A DNA stretch of 64,000 nucleotides, taken from the NCBI GenBank assembly GCA_016709495.1, contig JADJMS010000046.1, positions 318,141 to 382,140 on the forward strand. The letters are read 5' to 3'. How positions within the stretch are numbered: the stretch's first letter is position 1; every line of letters begins with the position of its first letter. The notes beneath the pieces are model-generated. The model was not told the origin of the DNA. It saw only the letters and a program-made list of their open reading frames with translations, and searched no databases. Positions 44,958 to 54,700 of this stretch are shown here, one piece after another. Made by a program: the position numbers and the translations under genes. The stretch is from Candidatus Dechloromonas phosphorivorans (lineage in GTDB: Bacteria; Pseudomonadota; Gammaproteobacteria; Burkholderiales; Rhodocyclaceae).

Positions 44958-45581
44958 TCAAGCACCACTGGTTAAACTTGGATGGACCTGGACGCTGTAA
45001 CCACGCTGAAGCGCCTTGATTGTGCAAGCCGGAGTTAACACCACAAATGGCCCCGCCACAGCTGATACTGGCTGCGCATGACCATAGCCGTCAAACGACC
45101 ACTGGAACAAGCTGTTGCCGCGGACAAGGTACCAGTTTCCGGTACTTGTCTGCTTGACGATAACACCGTCTGGCAATCCCTTGATCGACGGCGTTTCAAC
45201 GCGTGCCCGGGGTGCTCGATCCAGTTTCATCTGTCTATCCACGTCGCCGGCCAGCACCTTTTCGCCGTTCCGATTGCCGGCGCTCCATGCTGCAAGAAAC
45301 GCATCGTATCGATCGCGTCGGCACGTGGCGCAGGGGCGGTGGCCAGCAGCAAGTGCGGTCGCCTCATCGAGAAAGAACAACTCTGTGTAATTGCCAGCAT
45401 CCATGACTTTACGTTTGATGTTCTTGAACTCAATCAGGCACGTGACCCAGGCATCCCGCTTGGAACGCGAAATGATCTCCCTGGCCTCGTTATGCAGACA
45501 GCCCCGGTTGCCCATCAGCAGTCCCCTGGCTGAGGATCGGCAAAATTCTCCCTCTGGATTGATCCGGTTTTGCAGCGGCAT
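44958..45581 (-). CDS. Conserved protein of unknown function
   Basis: This 207-residue protein starts MPLQNRINPEGEFCRSSARGLLMGNRGCLH, with GGGAGG just before the ATG at 45581. It contains YTELFFLDEATALAAGHRPCATCRRDRYDAF, a conserved block with C-x2-C that recurs in proteobacterial homologues of unknown role. The C-terminus (GVIVKQTSTGNWYLVRGNSLFQWSFDGYG) looks beta-rich. It is encoded opposite to the neighbouring genes. No signal peptide is seen. Function not known. Confidence 0.75.
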   Translation of the reverse strand: MPLQNRINPEGEFCRSSARGLLMGNRGCLHNEAREIISRSKRDAWVTCLIEFKNIKRKVMDAGNYTELFFLDEATALAAGHRPCATCRRDRYDAFLAAWSAGNRNGEKVLAGDVDRQMKLDRAPRARVETPSIKGLPDGVIVKQTSTGNWYLVRGNSLFQWSFDGYGHAQPVSAVAGPFVVLTPACTIKALQRGYSVQVHPSLTSGA

Positions 45582-45866
45582 ATGGCCTCCCATTCATGTC
45601 AATAAATTATTGATTGAGTCGCCATCGTAAACGCCAGCAGGCGCACATAGTGAGCCTGGACGATGTAAGCATGGCTGGCAACGCGTTCACCAATAGCGAT
45701 CATGGACATCAAACAATCAACCGGCACTCCGCAACAGCGCCAATCAAGAAAACTCGTTACGGGCCAATCCGGCATTTTCATCGTTCCACGAATTCCATGT
45801 CATGATTCGAGCTTTCGGGCTCAAGATGTAAGCCCCGGATTTCTCGCGATACCGACGGAGATTGGC

Positions 45867-46844
45867 ATGGGTGGCATGGAGCGCATTTATCAGATCGACC
45901 AGATACTTGCTGGCCGCAAGTTCGTTCCGCGTGTCGAGCTTCAAGAAAGACTCGGGGTCTCATGGGCGACATTGAAGCGTGACCTCAACTATCTGAAGGA
46001 CCGCCTCAACGCTCCCATCATCTTCGATCGCGAGCTTGGCGGCTACCGGTTCGAGACAGAGGGGAAACGTATCGGGCCACAGTATGAGCTACCAGGCCTT
46101 TGGTTCTCCGCTGAGGAAATTCATGCGCTCCTAACCATGCAGCACCTGCTCTCAAATCTTGATACCGGCGGCCTCCTCGGGCCACAGATCAAACCACTTC
46201 TTGCACGACTGACGGGCTTGCTGGGTACTGCCGACAATCCGGCCGAGGAAGTGCAGCGCCGGATCCGCATTCAGACTGTAGGCGCAAGGGAGTTCCATCT
46301 CGACCATTTCCAGGCCGTTGGGTCAGCCTTACTCAGGCGCAAGCGGCTGGTTATCCGATACCACGCCCGAGGCACCGACGAAATAACGGAACGGGAAATC
46401 TCACCACAGCGTCTCGTTCACTACCGCGACAATTGGTATCTCGATGCCTGGTGCCATCTGCGCGACGGGTTACGGGCATTTTCGGTCGACGCCATTGATC
46501 ACGCTGAAATCCTCGACAAACGCAGCAAGGATGTCGCTGACAAGCGTCTCGACGAGGTTCTCGGCTCGGGCTACGGCATTTTCTCAGGGGATGACGTGTC
46601 CTGGGCGACCCTACGGTTTACGCCTGAACGAACACGCTGGGTTGCCTCCGAGCGTTGGCATCCTGGCCAGGTAGGCCGGCTACTTGAGGATGGTAGCTAC
46701 GAACTGAAGGTTCCCTACTCCGACGATAGGGAACTGATCATGGACATCATGAAGTATGGCGGCGACTGCAAGGTGTTGGGCCCGCAACCACTAATAGCGC
46801 GGGTGGCGGCTGAATGTCGGCGAGCTGGTAGTCAATATTCATGA
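45867..46844 (+). CDS. WYL-domain transcription regulator
   Basis: This 325-residue regulator has an N-terminal winged HTH (RIYQIDQILAGRKFVPRVELQERLGVSWATLKRDLNYL) and a central WYL domain (RKRLVIRYHARGTDEITEREISPQRLVHYRDNWYLDAWCH, about residues 165-205), followed by the WCX region. The ATG at 45867 follows GGAG. WYL proteins of this form (BrxR/CapW-like) commonly repress defence operons and sense nucleotide ligands. It stands at the head of the run leading to BREX and may control it or the ADP-ribosylglycohydrolase/VWA genes. Confidence 0.9.
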   Translation: MGGMERIYQIDQILAGRKFVPRVELQERLGVSWATLKRDLNYLKDRLNAPIIFDRELGGYRFETEGKRIGPQYELPGLWFSAEEIHALLTMQHLLSNLDTGGLLGPQIKPLLARLTGLLGTADNPAEEVQRRIRIQTVGAREFHLDHFQAVGSALLRRKRLVIRYHARGTDEITEREISPQRLVHYRDNWYLDAWCHLRDGLRAFSVDAIDHAEILDKRSKDVADKRLDEVLGSGYGIFSGDDVSWATLRFTPERTRWVASERWHPGQVGRLLEDGSYELKVPYSDDRELIMDIMKYGGDCKVLGPQPLIARVAAECRRAGSQYS

Positions 46845-46951
46845 TTTGTTGAATCAGGCCAGCCATATCAGATGGATTGCGTCGGGCGCATTTGGTGAGC
46901 CCATGGGTTTGTAGCATTTGGTCTGTCACCAACAATTCAGGAGGCAAGGCC

Positions 46952-47230
46952 ATGCTAACCATGACCCATCATGCTCAGACAAGACTGCAGCAGCGCGGGA
47001 TTCCCCAAACCGTGCTTGAGAGCTTGCTCGATTTCGGTAACGAGGTTCATGACCACCGTGGAAGTCTGATTATCTATTTCGATCGCCGAGCTCGTGCCCA
47101 CCTTCGCGCCGCTTGCGGCAACGCCCTGTACAAGCGCATTGAGCCCCATCTTGACGCCTATGCCGTCCTTGGCGATACCGGTGAAGTTGTTACGGTTGGC
47201 CACCGTACCCGTCGCATAAATCACCACTGA
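46952..47230 (+). CDS. Small DUF4258-like protein
   Basis: This 92-residue protein is MLTMTHHAQTRLQQRGIPQTVLESLLDFGNEVHDHRG..., with the H-A-x-x-R-x-x-Q-R-G start typical of DUF4258/BrnT-like small proteins, basic and beta-rich in its second half. The ATG at 46952 is preceded by AGGAGG. It lies 107 bp after the WYL gene and 10 bp before the ADP-ribosylglycohydrolase gene. Some relatives are RNase-like toxins, but no antitoxin is evident next to it. Function unknown. Confidence 0.7.
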   Translation: MLTMTHHAQTRLQQRGIPQTVLESLLDFGNEVHDHRGSLIIYFDRRARAHLRAACGNALYKRIEPHLDAYAVLGDTGEVVTVGHRTRRINHH

Positions 47231-47240
47231 GGATTGACGA

Positions 47241-48051
47241 ATGCTTGGTGCCATCATCGGCGACATTGTTGGTTCGGTCTACGAGTTCAACAACTACCGC
47301 GCCAAGGACTTTCAGCCCTTCTTCCACCCAAAGGTATTCTTCACCGACGACACGGTCTGCACCATCGCAGTGGCCGAGGCCCTTGTGTCCGGGACGGAGC
47401 CTTCGGCATCTCTGCGGGAATGGGGGCGGCGATACTGGGATAACGGCGGTTGGGGGCAGCGGTTTGCGCTATGGATCGCCAGCGATGACATGGGGCCGTA
47501 CAACAGTTTCGGGAATGGGGCCGCCATGAGGGTATCTGCCGCCGGAATTCTGGCCAGGAGTGTTGATGAAGCAATCGCTCTCTCGGATCGTGTGACCGAG
47601 GTGACACACAACCACCCTGAAGGGATGCGTGGCGCGGCAGCGACGGCCGTGGCCATCCATCTGGCACGATCGGGAGTATCGGTTTCTGATATCCGGCAGA
47701 CAATCAGTCAGCAATTCGGATATGACCTGGCCCCGACTGTGGATCAAATCCGTCCAGACTATCGGTATAACGAGCGCAGCCAGGATACGGTCCCACAAGC
47801 GTTGATCTGTGCATTCGAAGCCGCAAACTTCGAAGATGCCATCAGAAACGCTATTTCAATAGGCGGCGACAGTGACACCATCGCTGCCATCGCCGGATCT
47901 GTCGCGGAGGCCCTATTCGGCATCGGTGATGAGATTGCCACGCAAGGGGTGGTCATATCTGCCGCAGGAAATGCGTGCAGTGCTCCATGCACTGTATGAG
48001 TCCGTCGACTGCACGAAAGGTGGCAGGCAATACGCCGGGCGCATTCTGTGA
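47241..48051 (+). pseudogene. ADP-ribosylglycohydrolase, frameshifted near the C-terminus
   Basis: The protein starts MLGAIIGDIVGSVYEF and has FFTDDTVCTIAVAEAL, FGNGAAMRVSAAG and GGDSDTIAAIAG, i.e. the DDT and GDSDT Mg-binding motifs of ADP-ribosyl-hydrolases that remove ADP-ribose from proteins or nucleic acids. At about 47946-47949 GGGG should be GGG: with that change the end reads QGWSYLPQEMRAVLHALYE and stops at 48051. As written it stops at 47999. The span is 3n+1. All catalytic motifs lie before the break, so activity could survive. It follows GAGGA. It may reverse an ADP-ribosylation event or degrade a signal in the defence island. Confidence 0.88.
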
Positions 48052-48114
48052 GCCCGTGACCCCGTATCTTGTCTCACATGCTCTGGCAATTATGCCGGAC
48101 GAACAGGAGATGAG

Positions 48115-49587
48115 ATGCAAAACAACAACGTTCCGCAAGTCCTGATCACCCCGCTCAAGCCAGCCCTGATTATGGGCATGGCCCAAAAACTCCCTGTGCT
48201 GGTGCGAGTGCAGGCACCTGACCCTGATCCGGCGCAGAAGAAGGACCGCAAGCCTTACCACTTGTCCTTGGTCATTGATCGTTCCGGCTCAATGTCAGGC
48301 GAGCCGTTGATGGAGGCCGTGCGCTGCGCCAAGCACATTGTCGACCGCCTCGAATCAACCGATGTAGCTTCGCTGATAGTCTTCGACGATCGCGTCAAAA
48401 CTTTGGCTCCAGCCAAACCTGTCGGCGACCGAAAGGCACTCTATGCCGCTTTGGCCCACGTCCACTCAGGCGGATCGACCAATCTTAATGGCGGCTGGCA
48501 GGCGGGTGCGGCATCCATTATTGATGACGCCAAGCAAGCCGCGTTGGCCAGGGTCATCCTGCTTTCCGACGGTAACGCCAACGTTGGCGACACCACGGAC
48601 ACGAACGAAATTGCTGCCTTCTGTGCAGACGCTGCCGAGAAGGGAGTCACGACATCAACCTACGGCCTCGGCCGAGACTTCAACGAGGAGTTGATGGTCG
48701 AGATGGGCAAGCGCGGTGGTGGCAATCACTACTATGGGGACACTGCCGCTGACCTCTTCGAGCCGTTCGCTGAGGAATTTGACTTCATCTCCAACCTGTA
48801 CGCCCGGCAGGTTCGCCTGTCGTTGGCCGCACCGGAGGGCGTCAAAATCACTCTGCTCAATGACTACCAGGTTGAGCAGCGCGAAGGCTTTCCGTTGATT
48901 CGGCTGCCCGACATTCCCCTTGGCGCAGAGGCATGGGCCTTGGTCGAACTCGAGATTCCAGCGGGGATGGCCCTTGAGTCCGGTAACCAGCTCTTGCAGG
49001 CGGGGGTGACGGCGGTCAATCCCGATGGCGCCCCGCTTGCGTTCCCGGACGCAACGTTGGCTCTGAAAGCGATGTCGCCCCAGGCATGGGAGGCCCTACT
49101 GCAAGAGCCCTTGGTCGTGGCCAGGCAAACTGAACTTGAGGCCGGGAAATTCCTGGATCAAGCTCGTGCCGCAGCCGAGCATGGCGACTGGGACACGATT
49201 CAAAAAATGATCATTGAAGGCCGCAAACGCTTTGCTGACCATCCCTGGGTGATGGAGGTTTTGGAAGGCATGGCTGAGATCGCCAAGGAAATGGACGGTG
49301 CCCGTTTCCGCAAGGAAGCCATGTATTCGAGCCGCAAGATGTCCTCTCGGGTTTCCGCCAAGGAAGAAATGCTCATGAGCATGGCGGCAGAGGCCGTTGC
49401 GCCCAGTTTCCTGCGGCGCAAAAAGGCCCAGGGCAAGGCTCAGTTCGAGCAACGGCCCGACGACACCAAGCAAGTAATTGAAGTGCTGGCGGGAGGCAAT
49501 CTGCCTCCCGTTTTCGGCCATTTTGTTACGCGCCTGCCAAAAGCCACTCAAACGCATTGTCATTTGTACTGGATTGGACTATCTTGA
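48115..49587 (+). CDS. VWA-domain protein
   Basis: This 490-residue cytoplasmic protein has a von Willebrand A domain (residues about 40-220) with an intact MIDAS site: VIDRSGSMSG, a threonine in GGSTNLNGG, and LLSDGNANVGD. The middle part is beta-rich, and the C-terminal third is helical with ARQTELEAGKFLDQARAAAEHGDWD. The start at 48115 follows AGGAGATG. The last 30 or so codons run through a strong terminator-like hairpin (49490-49510), so the true end may lie a little earlier after a frameshift. Related VWA proteins serve as chaperone-like partners of ATPases. Here the partner is unknown. Confidence 0.8.
   Translation: MQNNNVPQVLITPLKPALIMGMAQKLPVLVRVQAPDPDPAQKKDRKPYHLSLVIDRSGSMSGEPLMEAVRCAKHIVDRLESTDVASLIVFDDRVKTLAPAKPVGDRKALYAALAHVHSGGSTNLNGGWQAGAASIIDDAKQAALARVILLSDGNANVGDTTDTNEIAAFCADAAEKGVTTSTYGLGRDFNEELMVEMGKRGGGNHYYGDTAADLFEPFAEEFDFISNLYARQVRLSLAAPEGVKITLLNDYQVEQREGFPLIRLPDIPLGAEAWALVELEIPAGMALESGNQLLQAGVTAVNPDGAPLAFPDATLALKAMSPQAWEALLQEPLVVARQTELEAGKFLDQARAAAEHGDWDTIQKMIIEGRKRFADHPWVMEVLEGMAEIAKEMDGARFRKEAMYSSRKMSSRVSAKEEMLMSMAAEAVAPSFLRRKKAQGKAQFEQRPDDTKQVIEVLAGGNLPPVFGHFVTRLPKATQTHCHLYWIGLS
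49490..49514 (+). terminator. Intrinsic terminator-like hairpin at the end of the VWA gene
   Basis: CGGGAGGC (49490-49497) pairs perfectly with GCCTCCCG (49503-49510) around a 5-base loop, followed by TTTT. It lies inside the annotated 3' end of the VWA ORF and would separate the VWA gene from the BREX operon. Confidence 0.7.
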
Positions 49588-49611
49588 CGTTTTTTCCGAC
49601 TGGCGACCGAT

Positions 49612-49845
49612 ATGCCCAAAAAGCCCATCGATGGGTCGATCCTTACCATCAAGGAAGTTGCTGAGTACCTCAAGGTCAATGATCGGACTGTCTATCGGTT
49701 GGCCGGAGCCAGGAAGATTCCGGCCTTCAAGGTGGGAGGTACTTGGCGATTTGTCCGATCAGATATTGACCAGTGGATCAAGAACCAGACCGCCGGGGCA
49801 GAAGGCGCGGCACCTGTCGCCGATCGGGACGTAGAAAAACAATAA
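49612..49845 (+). CDS. Excisionase-type HTH protein preceding BREX
   Basis: This 77-residue protein contains SILTIKEVAEYLKVNDRTVYRLAGARKIPAFKVGGTWRFVRSDIDQWIKNQ, a complete excisionase (xis/MerR-like) DNA-binding domain. Its gene ends 15 bp before brxE in the same direction. Small HTH proteins at this position are frequent in BREX loci and probably regulate the operon. No strong ribosome site is seen. Confidence 0.85.
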   Translation: MPKKPIDGSILTIKEVAEYLKVNDRTVYRLAGARKIPAFKVGGTWRFVRSDIDQWIKNQTAGAEGAAPVADRDVEKQ

Positions 49846-49860
49846 ATAGCGAGAAATGAA

Positions 49861-50361
49861 ATGAAGGATTCGTACTTATCGATAGTGCTGCAGATGCGAT
49901 CACTCGTTGGCTTCCTGGGCGAACGCCCCCAGTTCGCCTGGTGGGCCACTTCGTTTTTTGGCGACTACAGCCTGCGGTCACTTGAATTCGTCACGCCTAA
50001 GACTTCGCTGTTGGCGCAGTACCACGGCGTTGTTGAGGCGGCGCGCAAGCTTCACGACGAGCACCTAAATGTCGGCAGCTACCATCTGTTCCGGTTGCCG
50101 GAAGAGGTCGAGCAAGACCTGCACGCGATGATGCAAAGCAGTGTCGGCACGGAGCTCGCCAAACAACTACCCCAGGATAAGGATGCGGCTCTTGCAGCGC
50201 TAAAGACATTGGCTGGCGCAATCCCTTCCGCTGCGGTTGGTCCCATAGCGGTTGGCAATATTGATCAACTCAGCGCCGTTGATACGCTGAAGTCAATCGC
50301 TGGCGCCTACGCGTCTGCTTTCTCCCAGCACGCCAAAACCTACCCGTATCTGGTGAGTTAG
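49861..50361 (+). CDS. brxE: BREX-6 protein BrxE
   Basis: This 166-residue protein fits the BrxE family: LRxLVGFLGERPQFAWWATSFF-like start, then HDEHLNVGSYHLFRLPEEVE. BrxE marks type 6 BREX, whose order is brxE-brxA-brxB-brxC-pglX-pglZ-brxD-brxHI, exactly the order begun here. Its molecular role is unknown. The ATG at 49861 is followed at the other end by brxA, starting 2 bp after the stop. Confidence 0.78.
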   Translation: MKDSYLSIVLQMRSLVGFLGERPQFAWWATSFFGDYSLRSLEFVTPKTSLLAQYHGVVEAARKLHDEHLNVGSYHLFRLPEEVEQDLHAMMQSSVGTELAKQLPQDKDAALAALKTLAGAIPSAAVGPIAVGNIDQLSAVDTLKSIAGAYASAFSQHAKTYPYLVS

Positions 50362-50363
50362 CT

Positions 50364-51152
50364 GTGGCAAAAAACAAGCCCTACACGACACAGTTGCAGG
50401 CCGGTCTTGGGCTCGTCAATGAGACCAAGACCTTGCTCGACTTGTGGTCGCCTGGCATGTCAGCGGTTCAGTTGCACCAGGTCGCTCTTGAATCGGGTCG
50501 ATTTCCTACCGTTACAGCACGTCGCCTGCGCAACATCGTCGTTGAATGTTTTGCTCCGCGTTATCTCGTGTCAGGTGGAGCGCCAGCTGTGCACCTCAAG
50601 CGACTATCGGCGCGGCTGTCCACCGCTGATTTAACGCAGATCATGCTGGTGTTTACGAGTCGAGCCAACCCGGTTCTCGGCGATTTCATCCGCCACGTTT
50701 ATTGGGCACGTTACGCAGGCGGATATTCGCAAATCACCAATGACGATGCCCGTGCCTTTGTTGAGCGCGGGATCGACGACGGCAAAACGGTAAAGCGCTG
50801 GTCAGAAACCACAGTGCGGCGGGTCTCGGCGTATCTGACCGGCTGCTGCGCCGACTACGGAATGCTCGAACGAGGTCAGAAGACCAGCCGTCAAATCATC
50901 CCCTTCCGGGTTTCTCCGTCCGTGGCGGCATACCTTGCCTACGAACTTCACTTTGCCGGCGTTGGCGATAACGCCCTGCTGACACACGAAGACTGGCAGC
51001 TATTCGGGCTGGCGCGTGAAGACGTGCTGGAAGAGATCAAGCGGCTTTCGTTGAAGGGGCTGCTCATCGTCCAGGCGGCCGGCGACGTCATTCGGATTAG
51101 CTGGAAACAACAAGACATGGAGGCGCTCTGCGATGTCCTCACTCAAAGCTGA
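50364..51152 (+). CDS. brxA: BREX protein BrxA (DUF1819)
   Basis: This 262-residue DUF1819 protein starts with GTG at 50364 (VAKNKPYTTQLQAGLGLVNET). It shows the family blocks ARRLRNIVVECFAPRYL and WARYAGGYSQITNDDARAF, and a C-terminal region NALLTHEDWQLFGLAREDVLEEIKRLS. BrxA is a DNA-binding helical-bundle protein required in BREX defence. It overlaps brxB by 20 bp (51133-51152), so they are coupled. Confidence 0.88.
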   Translation: MAKNKPYTTQLQAGLGLVNETKTLLDLWSPGMSAVQLHQVALESGRFPTVTARRLRNIVVECFAPRYLVSGGAPAVHLKRLSARLSTADLTQIMLVFTSRANPVLGDFIRHVYWARYAGGYSQITNDDARAFVERGIDDGKTVKRWSETTVRRVSAYLTGCCADYGMLERGQKTSRQIIPFRVSPSVAAYLAYELHFAGVGDNALLTHEDWQLFGLAREDVLEEIKRLSLKGLLIVQAAGDVIRISWKQQDMEALCDVLTQS

Positions 51153-51708
51153 CTTTGACGAACTGCGCGAGCGCATTCGCCACGGGCGAGAGCTCGGTCA
51201 TGCGAGCTTCGAGCCAATTTACTACCTCGTTTTTTCGCCCGATCAAATCCTCGAGGTCAAGCGGCAGACGCCCGCGTGGGTGTCCAAGCTGCATCAAGAA
51301 GGATGGGACGTGCACACCTTCTCCATCGCCGAGCACATCTGGTCGCTGCTCAAGGAAGACCCGCTCTGGTCCCTTTGCGTGATGGAAGATAAATCCGCAC
51401 CGATGGACTGGCCGCGAACGAACAAAGCATTGGCCGACATCTTGGTTGCCGATAACGCCCTGTTGAAGCGGCTTGAAAACGAACTTGCGCCGCTGGAAGG
51501 CAAGCAAAACGCTTTGCTGCTGGTAACCGATCTTGAGGCGCTGCATCCGTTCTTGCGCATCGGTGCCATCGAGAGCCAGCTTCAAGGCAAATTTCATGTG
51601 CCGACCGTTTTCCTATACCCGGGCGTGCGCACCGGGAAAACACGTTTGAAGTTTCTCGGCTTCTACCCCGAGGACGGCAACTATCGCTCCGTCCACGTCG
51701 GCGGCTAA
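51133..51708 (+). CDS. brxB: BREX protein BrxB (DUF1788)
   Basis: This 191-residue DUF1788 protein contains FSPDQILEVKRQTPAWVSKLHQEGWDVHTFSIAEHIW, NALLLVTDLEALHPFLRIGAIESQL and VPTVFLYPGVRTGKTRLKFLGFY, which form the conserved core. The start lies within the brxA 3' end. Its role in the BREX complex is not established; it is a core component of most BREX types. Confidence 0.9.
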   Translation: MSSLKADFDELRERIRHGRELGHASFEPIYYLVFSPDQILEVKRQTPAWVSKLHQEGWDVHTFSIAEHIWSLLKEDPLWSLCVMEDKSAPMDWPRTNKALADILVADNALLKRLENELAPLEGKQNALLLVTDLEALHPFLRIGAIESQLQGKFHVPTVFLYPGVRTGKTRLKFLGFYPEDGNYRSVHVGG

Positions 51709-51748
51709 TTAGCCAATAAGCGAAATCAAGGAACCCAGGGATAACACA

Positions 51749-54700
51749 ATGACCATCCGATCTCTCTTCGACCCAAGCAAAGACATCTACCGGACCATTG
51801 AGAAGGTCATCACCTATGGTGCGTCTCAGGAAGGCCGCCTGAAGGCTGAGATCTCTGAATACGTGGTCACCGAGAGCATTGAGGAACAGTTCCGCAAACT
51901 CCTCGACCGCATGCAGCTTGCGATGGAGACCGGTGGCGCAACACCAGCGAGGTCGGTGTCTGGGTATCGGGCTTCTACGGATCCGGCAAGAGCTCATTTA
52001 CCAAGTATCTGGGCCTGGCCTTCGACGACCAGCGCACGATCGACGGCACGCCGTTCATCAAGTATTTGCAGGATCGCCTGCACAAACCGCAGACCAAAGC
52101 GCTCCTGGGTGCCGTGGCGCAGCGATTCCCGGCGGCCGTGGTCATGCTCGACCTGGCCAGCGAAATGCTCGCCGGGGCCACGATGGAAGACGTTTCCACC
52201 GTCCTGTACTTCAAGGTGCTCCAATGGGCCGGGTACTCCAGAAATCTCAAGGTCGCCGCCTTCGAGCGGATGATCGAAAAGGATGGGCGCACCCCCGAGT
52301 TGCATGAACGCGTCGCCACGGCGCTGCCCGGTGCGACCTGGGTGCGCGTACAGAACAATCCACTGGCCATTGACGGGCTGATTCCAAAAATCGCCCACGA
52401 GATGTATCCGGCGCTTTTCCCGGAAGCCAAGTCCTTCTCCTCCAGCACAGATGGTTTCTTCCAGTTCGAAGACCAGCGCGTCCAGGAGATGATCGATATC
52501 GTCCGCGAGAAGAGCGGCAAGCAGAACATCATCTTCATCGTCGACGAAGTCGGCCAGTACGTCGCCTCGCGTGACAACTTGATCCTCAATCTCGACGGGC
52601 TTGCCAAGAACCTCAAGCGTCTGGGTGACGGCAAAGCGTGGATCATTTCCACCGCCCAGCAGACCCTCACCGAAGACGATCCTCGCGCCGCACTCAATTC
52701 CGACAAGCTGTACAAGCTGAAAGACCGTTTTCCGATCCAGATCGATCTGGAGTCGAGCGACATCAAGGAGATCTGCTACCGGCGTCTGCTCGGCAAATCG
52801 CCAGCCGGTGAAACGGAGCTTGGCAAACTCTTCGATGCCCAGGGCCAGGCGCTGCGGCACAACACCAAGCTGCAAGACGCCAAGTATTACGACGCGGATT
52901 TCAGCCGTGAGAGCTTCACCAATCTGTACCCATTCCTGCCAGCGCACTTCGACATCCTGCTGCATCTACTCGGTGCGCTGGCCAAGTCGACCGGCGGCAT
53001 TGGCCTGCGCTCTGCGATCAAGGTGATCCAGGACGTGCTCAAGGGCGAAGGCGGCTCCAAGGCAATGGCCGACCAGCCCGTGGGTTGGCTTGCCACCACC
53101 GTCACGCTCTACGACGAGTTGGAAAAGGACATTCGCCGCGCCTTCACGTCGATTCACCAGGCCGTTGGCAAGGTTCAGATTCGCTTTCCTGATTCACCGC
53201 TCCATCAAGACATTGCCAAATCTGTCGCGGTGCTGCAGATCCTCGGCAATCTCCCGGTCACACTGCAGAACGTCACCAGCTTGATGCACCCGTCCGTCAC
53301 GGCATCCTCTCAGCTTGAGACGATCCGCAAAGCCGTCGACGAGATGTTGAACGATGTGCACGTGCCGCTCGGCGAGAAGGATGGCAACCTGGTCTTCTTG
53401 AGTGAGAAGCTGCGCGATATCGAGCAAGAGCGCGGCTCGATTGCCCTGCGCACTGTCGATGTGAAGCGCATCTTCAACGATGCCCTGCGCGAATCGTTTG
53501 ATCCGCTGCCGCGCGTCAGTCTCCACGGCACGATGGCGGTCGCCGCTGGCCTGAAGGTTCAAGCGGGTAGCACCATCACCAGCCTGGCTGGCGATCAGAG
53601 CACCATCCAGACTATCGTCGAACTGGTGGCTGCCAACGACTACGACACCGCCCGTAACCGCATGCTGGACGACTCCCGCAGTCGCGCCGGTCGCAATGTG
53701 ATTGGCTTGCTTGCGAGGACGAACCCCGAGCTCGACGACCTCGCAAACGAAATCTACCGTTGCCAGCGCATTGCCGAACTTCACCGCAACGAGCCCGATC
53801 AAGAGGTGAAGGATTACTGCACTGGCCAAATTGACCGTGCGGCCAAACTCGCCACCCAGCTTCAAAGCAAGATCAAGCAAACCCTGCAGGCGGGATCGTT
53901 TGTTTTCCGGGGCCAAGCCACAGCGGTATCCGCGCTTGATGCGGATTTGCTCGAAGCCGCCAAAAAGTTGCTCGCCGACGTCGCCGACCAGGTGTTTGAT
54001 CGCTATGTCGAAGCACCGGTGCGCGCAGCCACCGATACCGCCGAGAAATTCTTGAAGGTCGCGAATCCGGCGGCCATCGGCAGCGCCCTTGATCCTCTTG
54101 GCCTGGTGCAAACAGTCGCTGGCCGCGCGTCGTTCAAAACCGATCACAAGGCGATGATCAGTATTCGCGACTACATCGACAAGCGTGGCACCGTCGATGG
54201 CAAACGCCTGCTCGATGATTTCAGTGGCGACCCATTCGGTTGGTCGCCGGATACCACGCGCTACATCATCGCCGCCATGCTGATGGCGGGCGAAATCAAA
54301 CTCAAGGTTTCCGGCCGCGAAGTCACCGCCGCCGGCCAACAGGCCATTGATGCGCTCAAGACCAACAACTCCTTCAAGCAGATCGGCGTCGCCCTGCGCG
54401 ACGAGCGTCCGTCCATCGAAACGCTGGGTCGTGCCGCAGAACGACTGACCGAGTTGGTGGGCGACATGGTCATCCCGTTGGAGCAGGAAATCAGCAAGGC
54501 TGCCGCGAAGCATTTCCCGCGCTTCCAGCATGACTACGGCTCATTGGCGGAAAAGCTCAGCGGCCTCGGGCTGGCCGGCAGTGATCGCGTCCGCACCTTG
54601 AACCAGGATATTGCCGACGTGCTGTTCACCGATGCGTCGGACGCGCCGCAACGTCTGGGTGCGGAAACGTCGTCCATCTACGACAACCTCAAATGGGCGC

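Noticed and set aside
44728..44960. Plus-strand frame ending LIRQGWERMGEQRHLPIAQL
   Set aside because: No plausible start codon, a stop just upstream, and its end overlaps a better-supported minus-strand gene.
46952..47999. Toxin-antitoxin pair formed by the DUF4258-like and ADP-ribosylglycohydrolase genes
   Set aside because: No ADP-ribosyltransferase toxin domain is seen in the small protein; the pairing would be speculative, so it is only kept as part of a broader module.
53194..54531. 445-codon minus-strand frame opposite brxC
   Set aside because: Shadow of brxC, which carries the conserved protein sequence.
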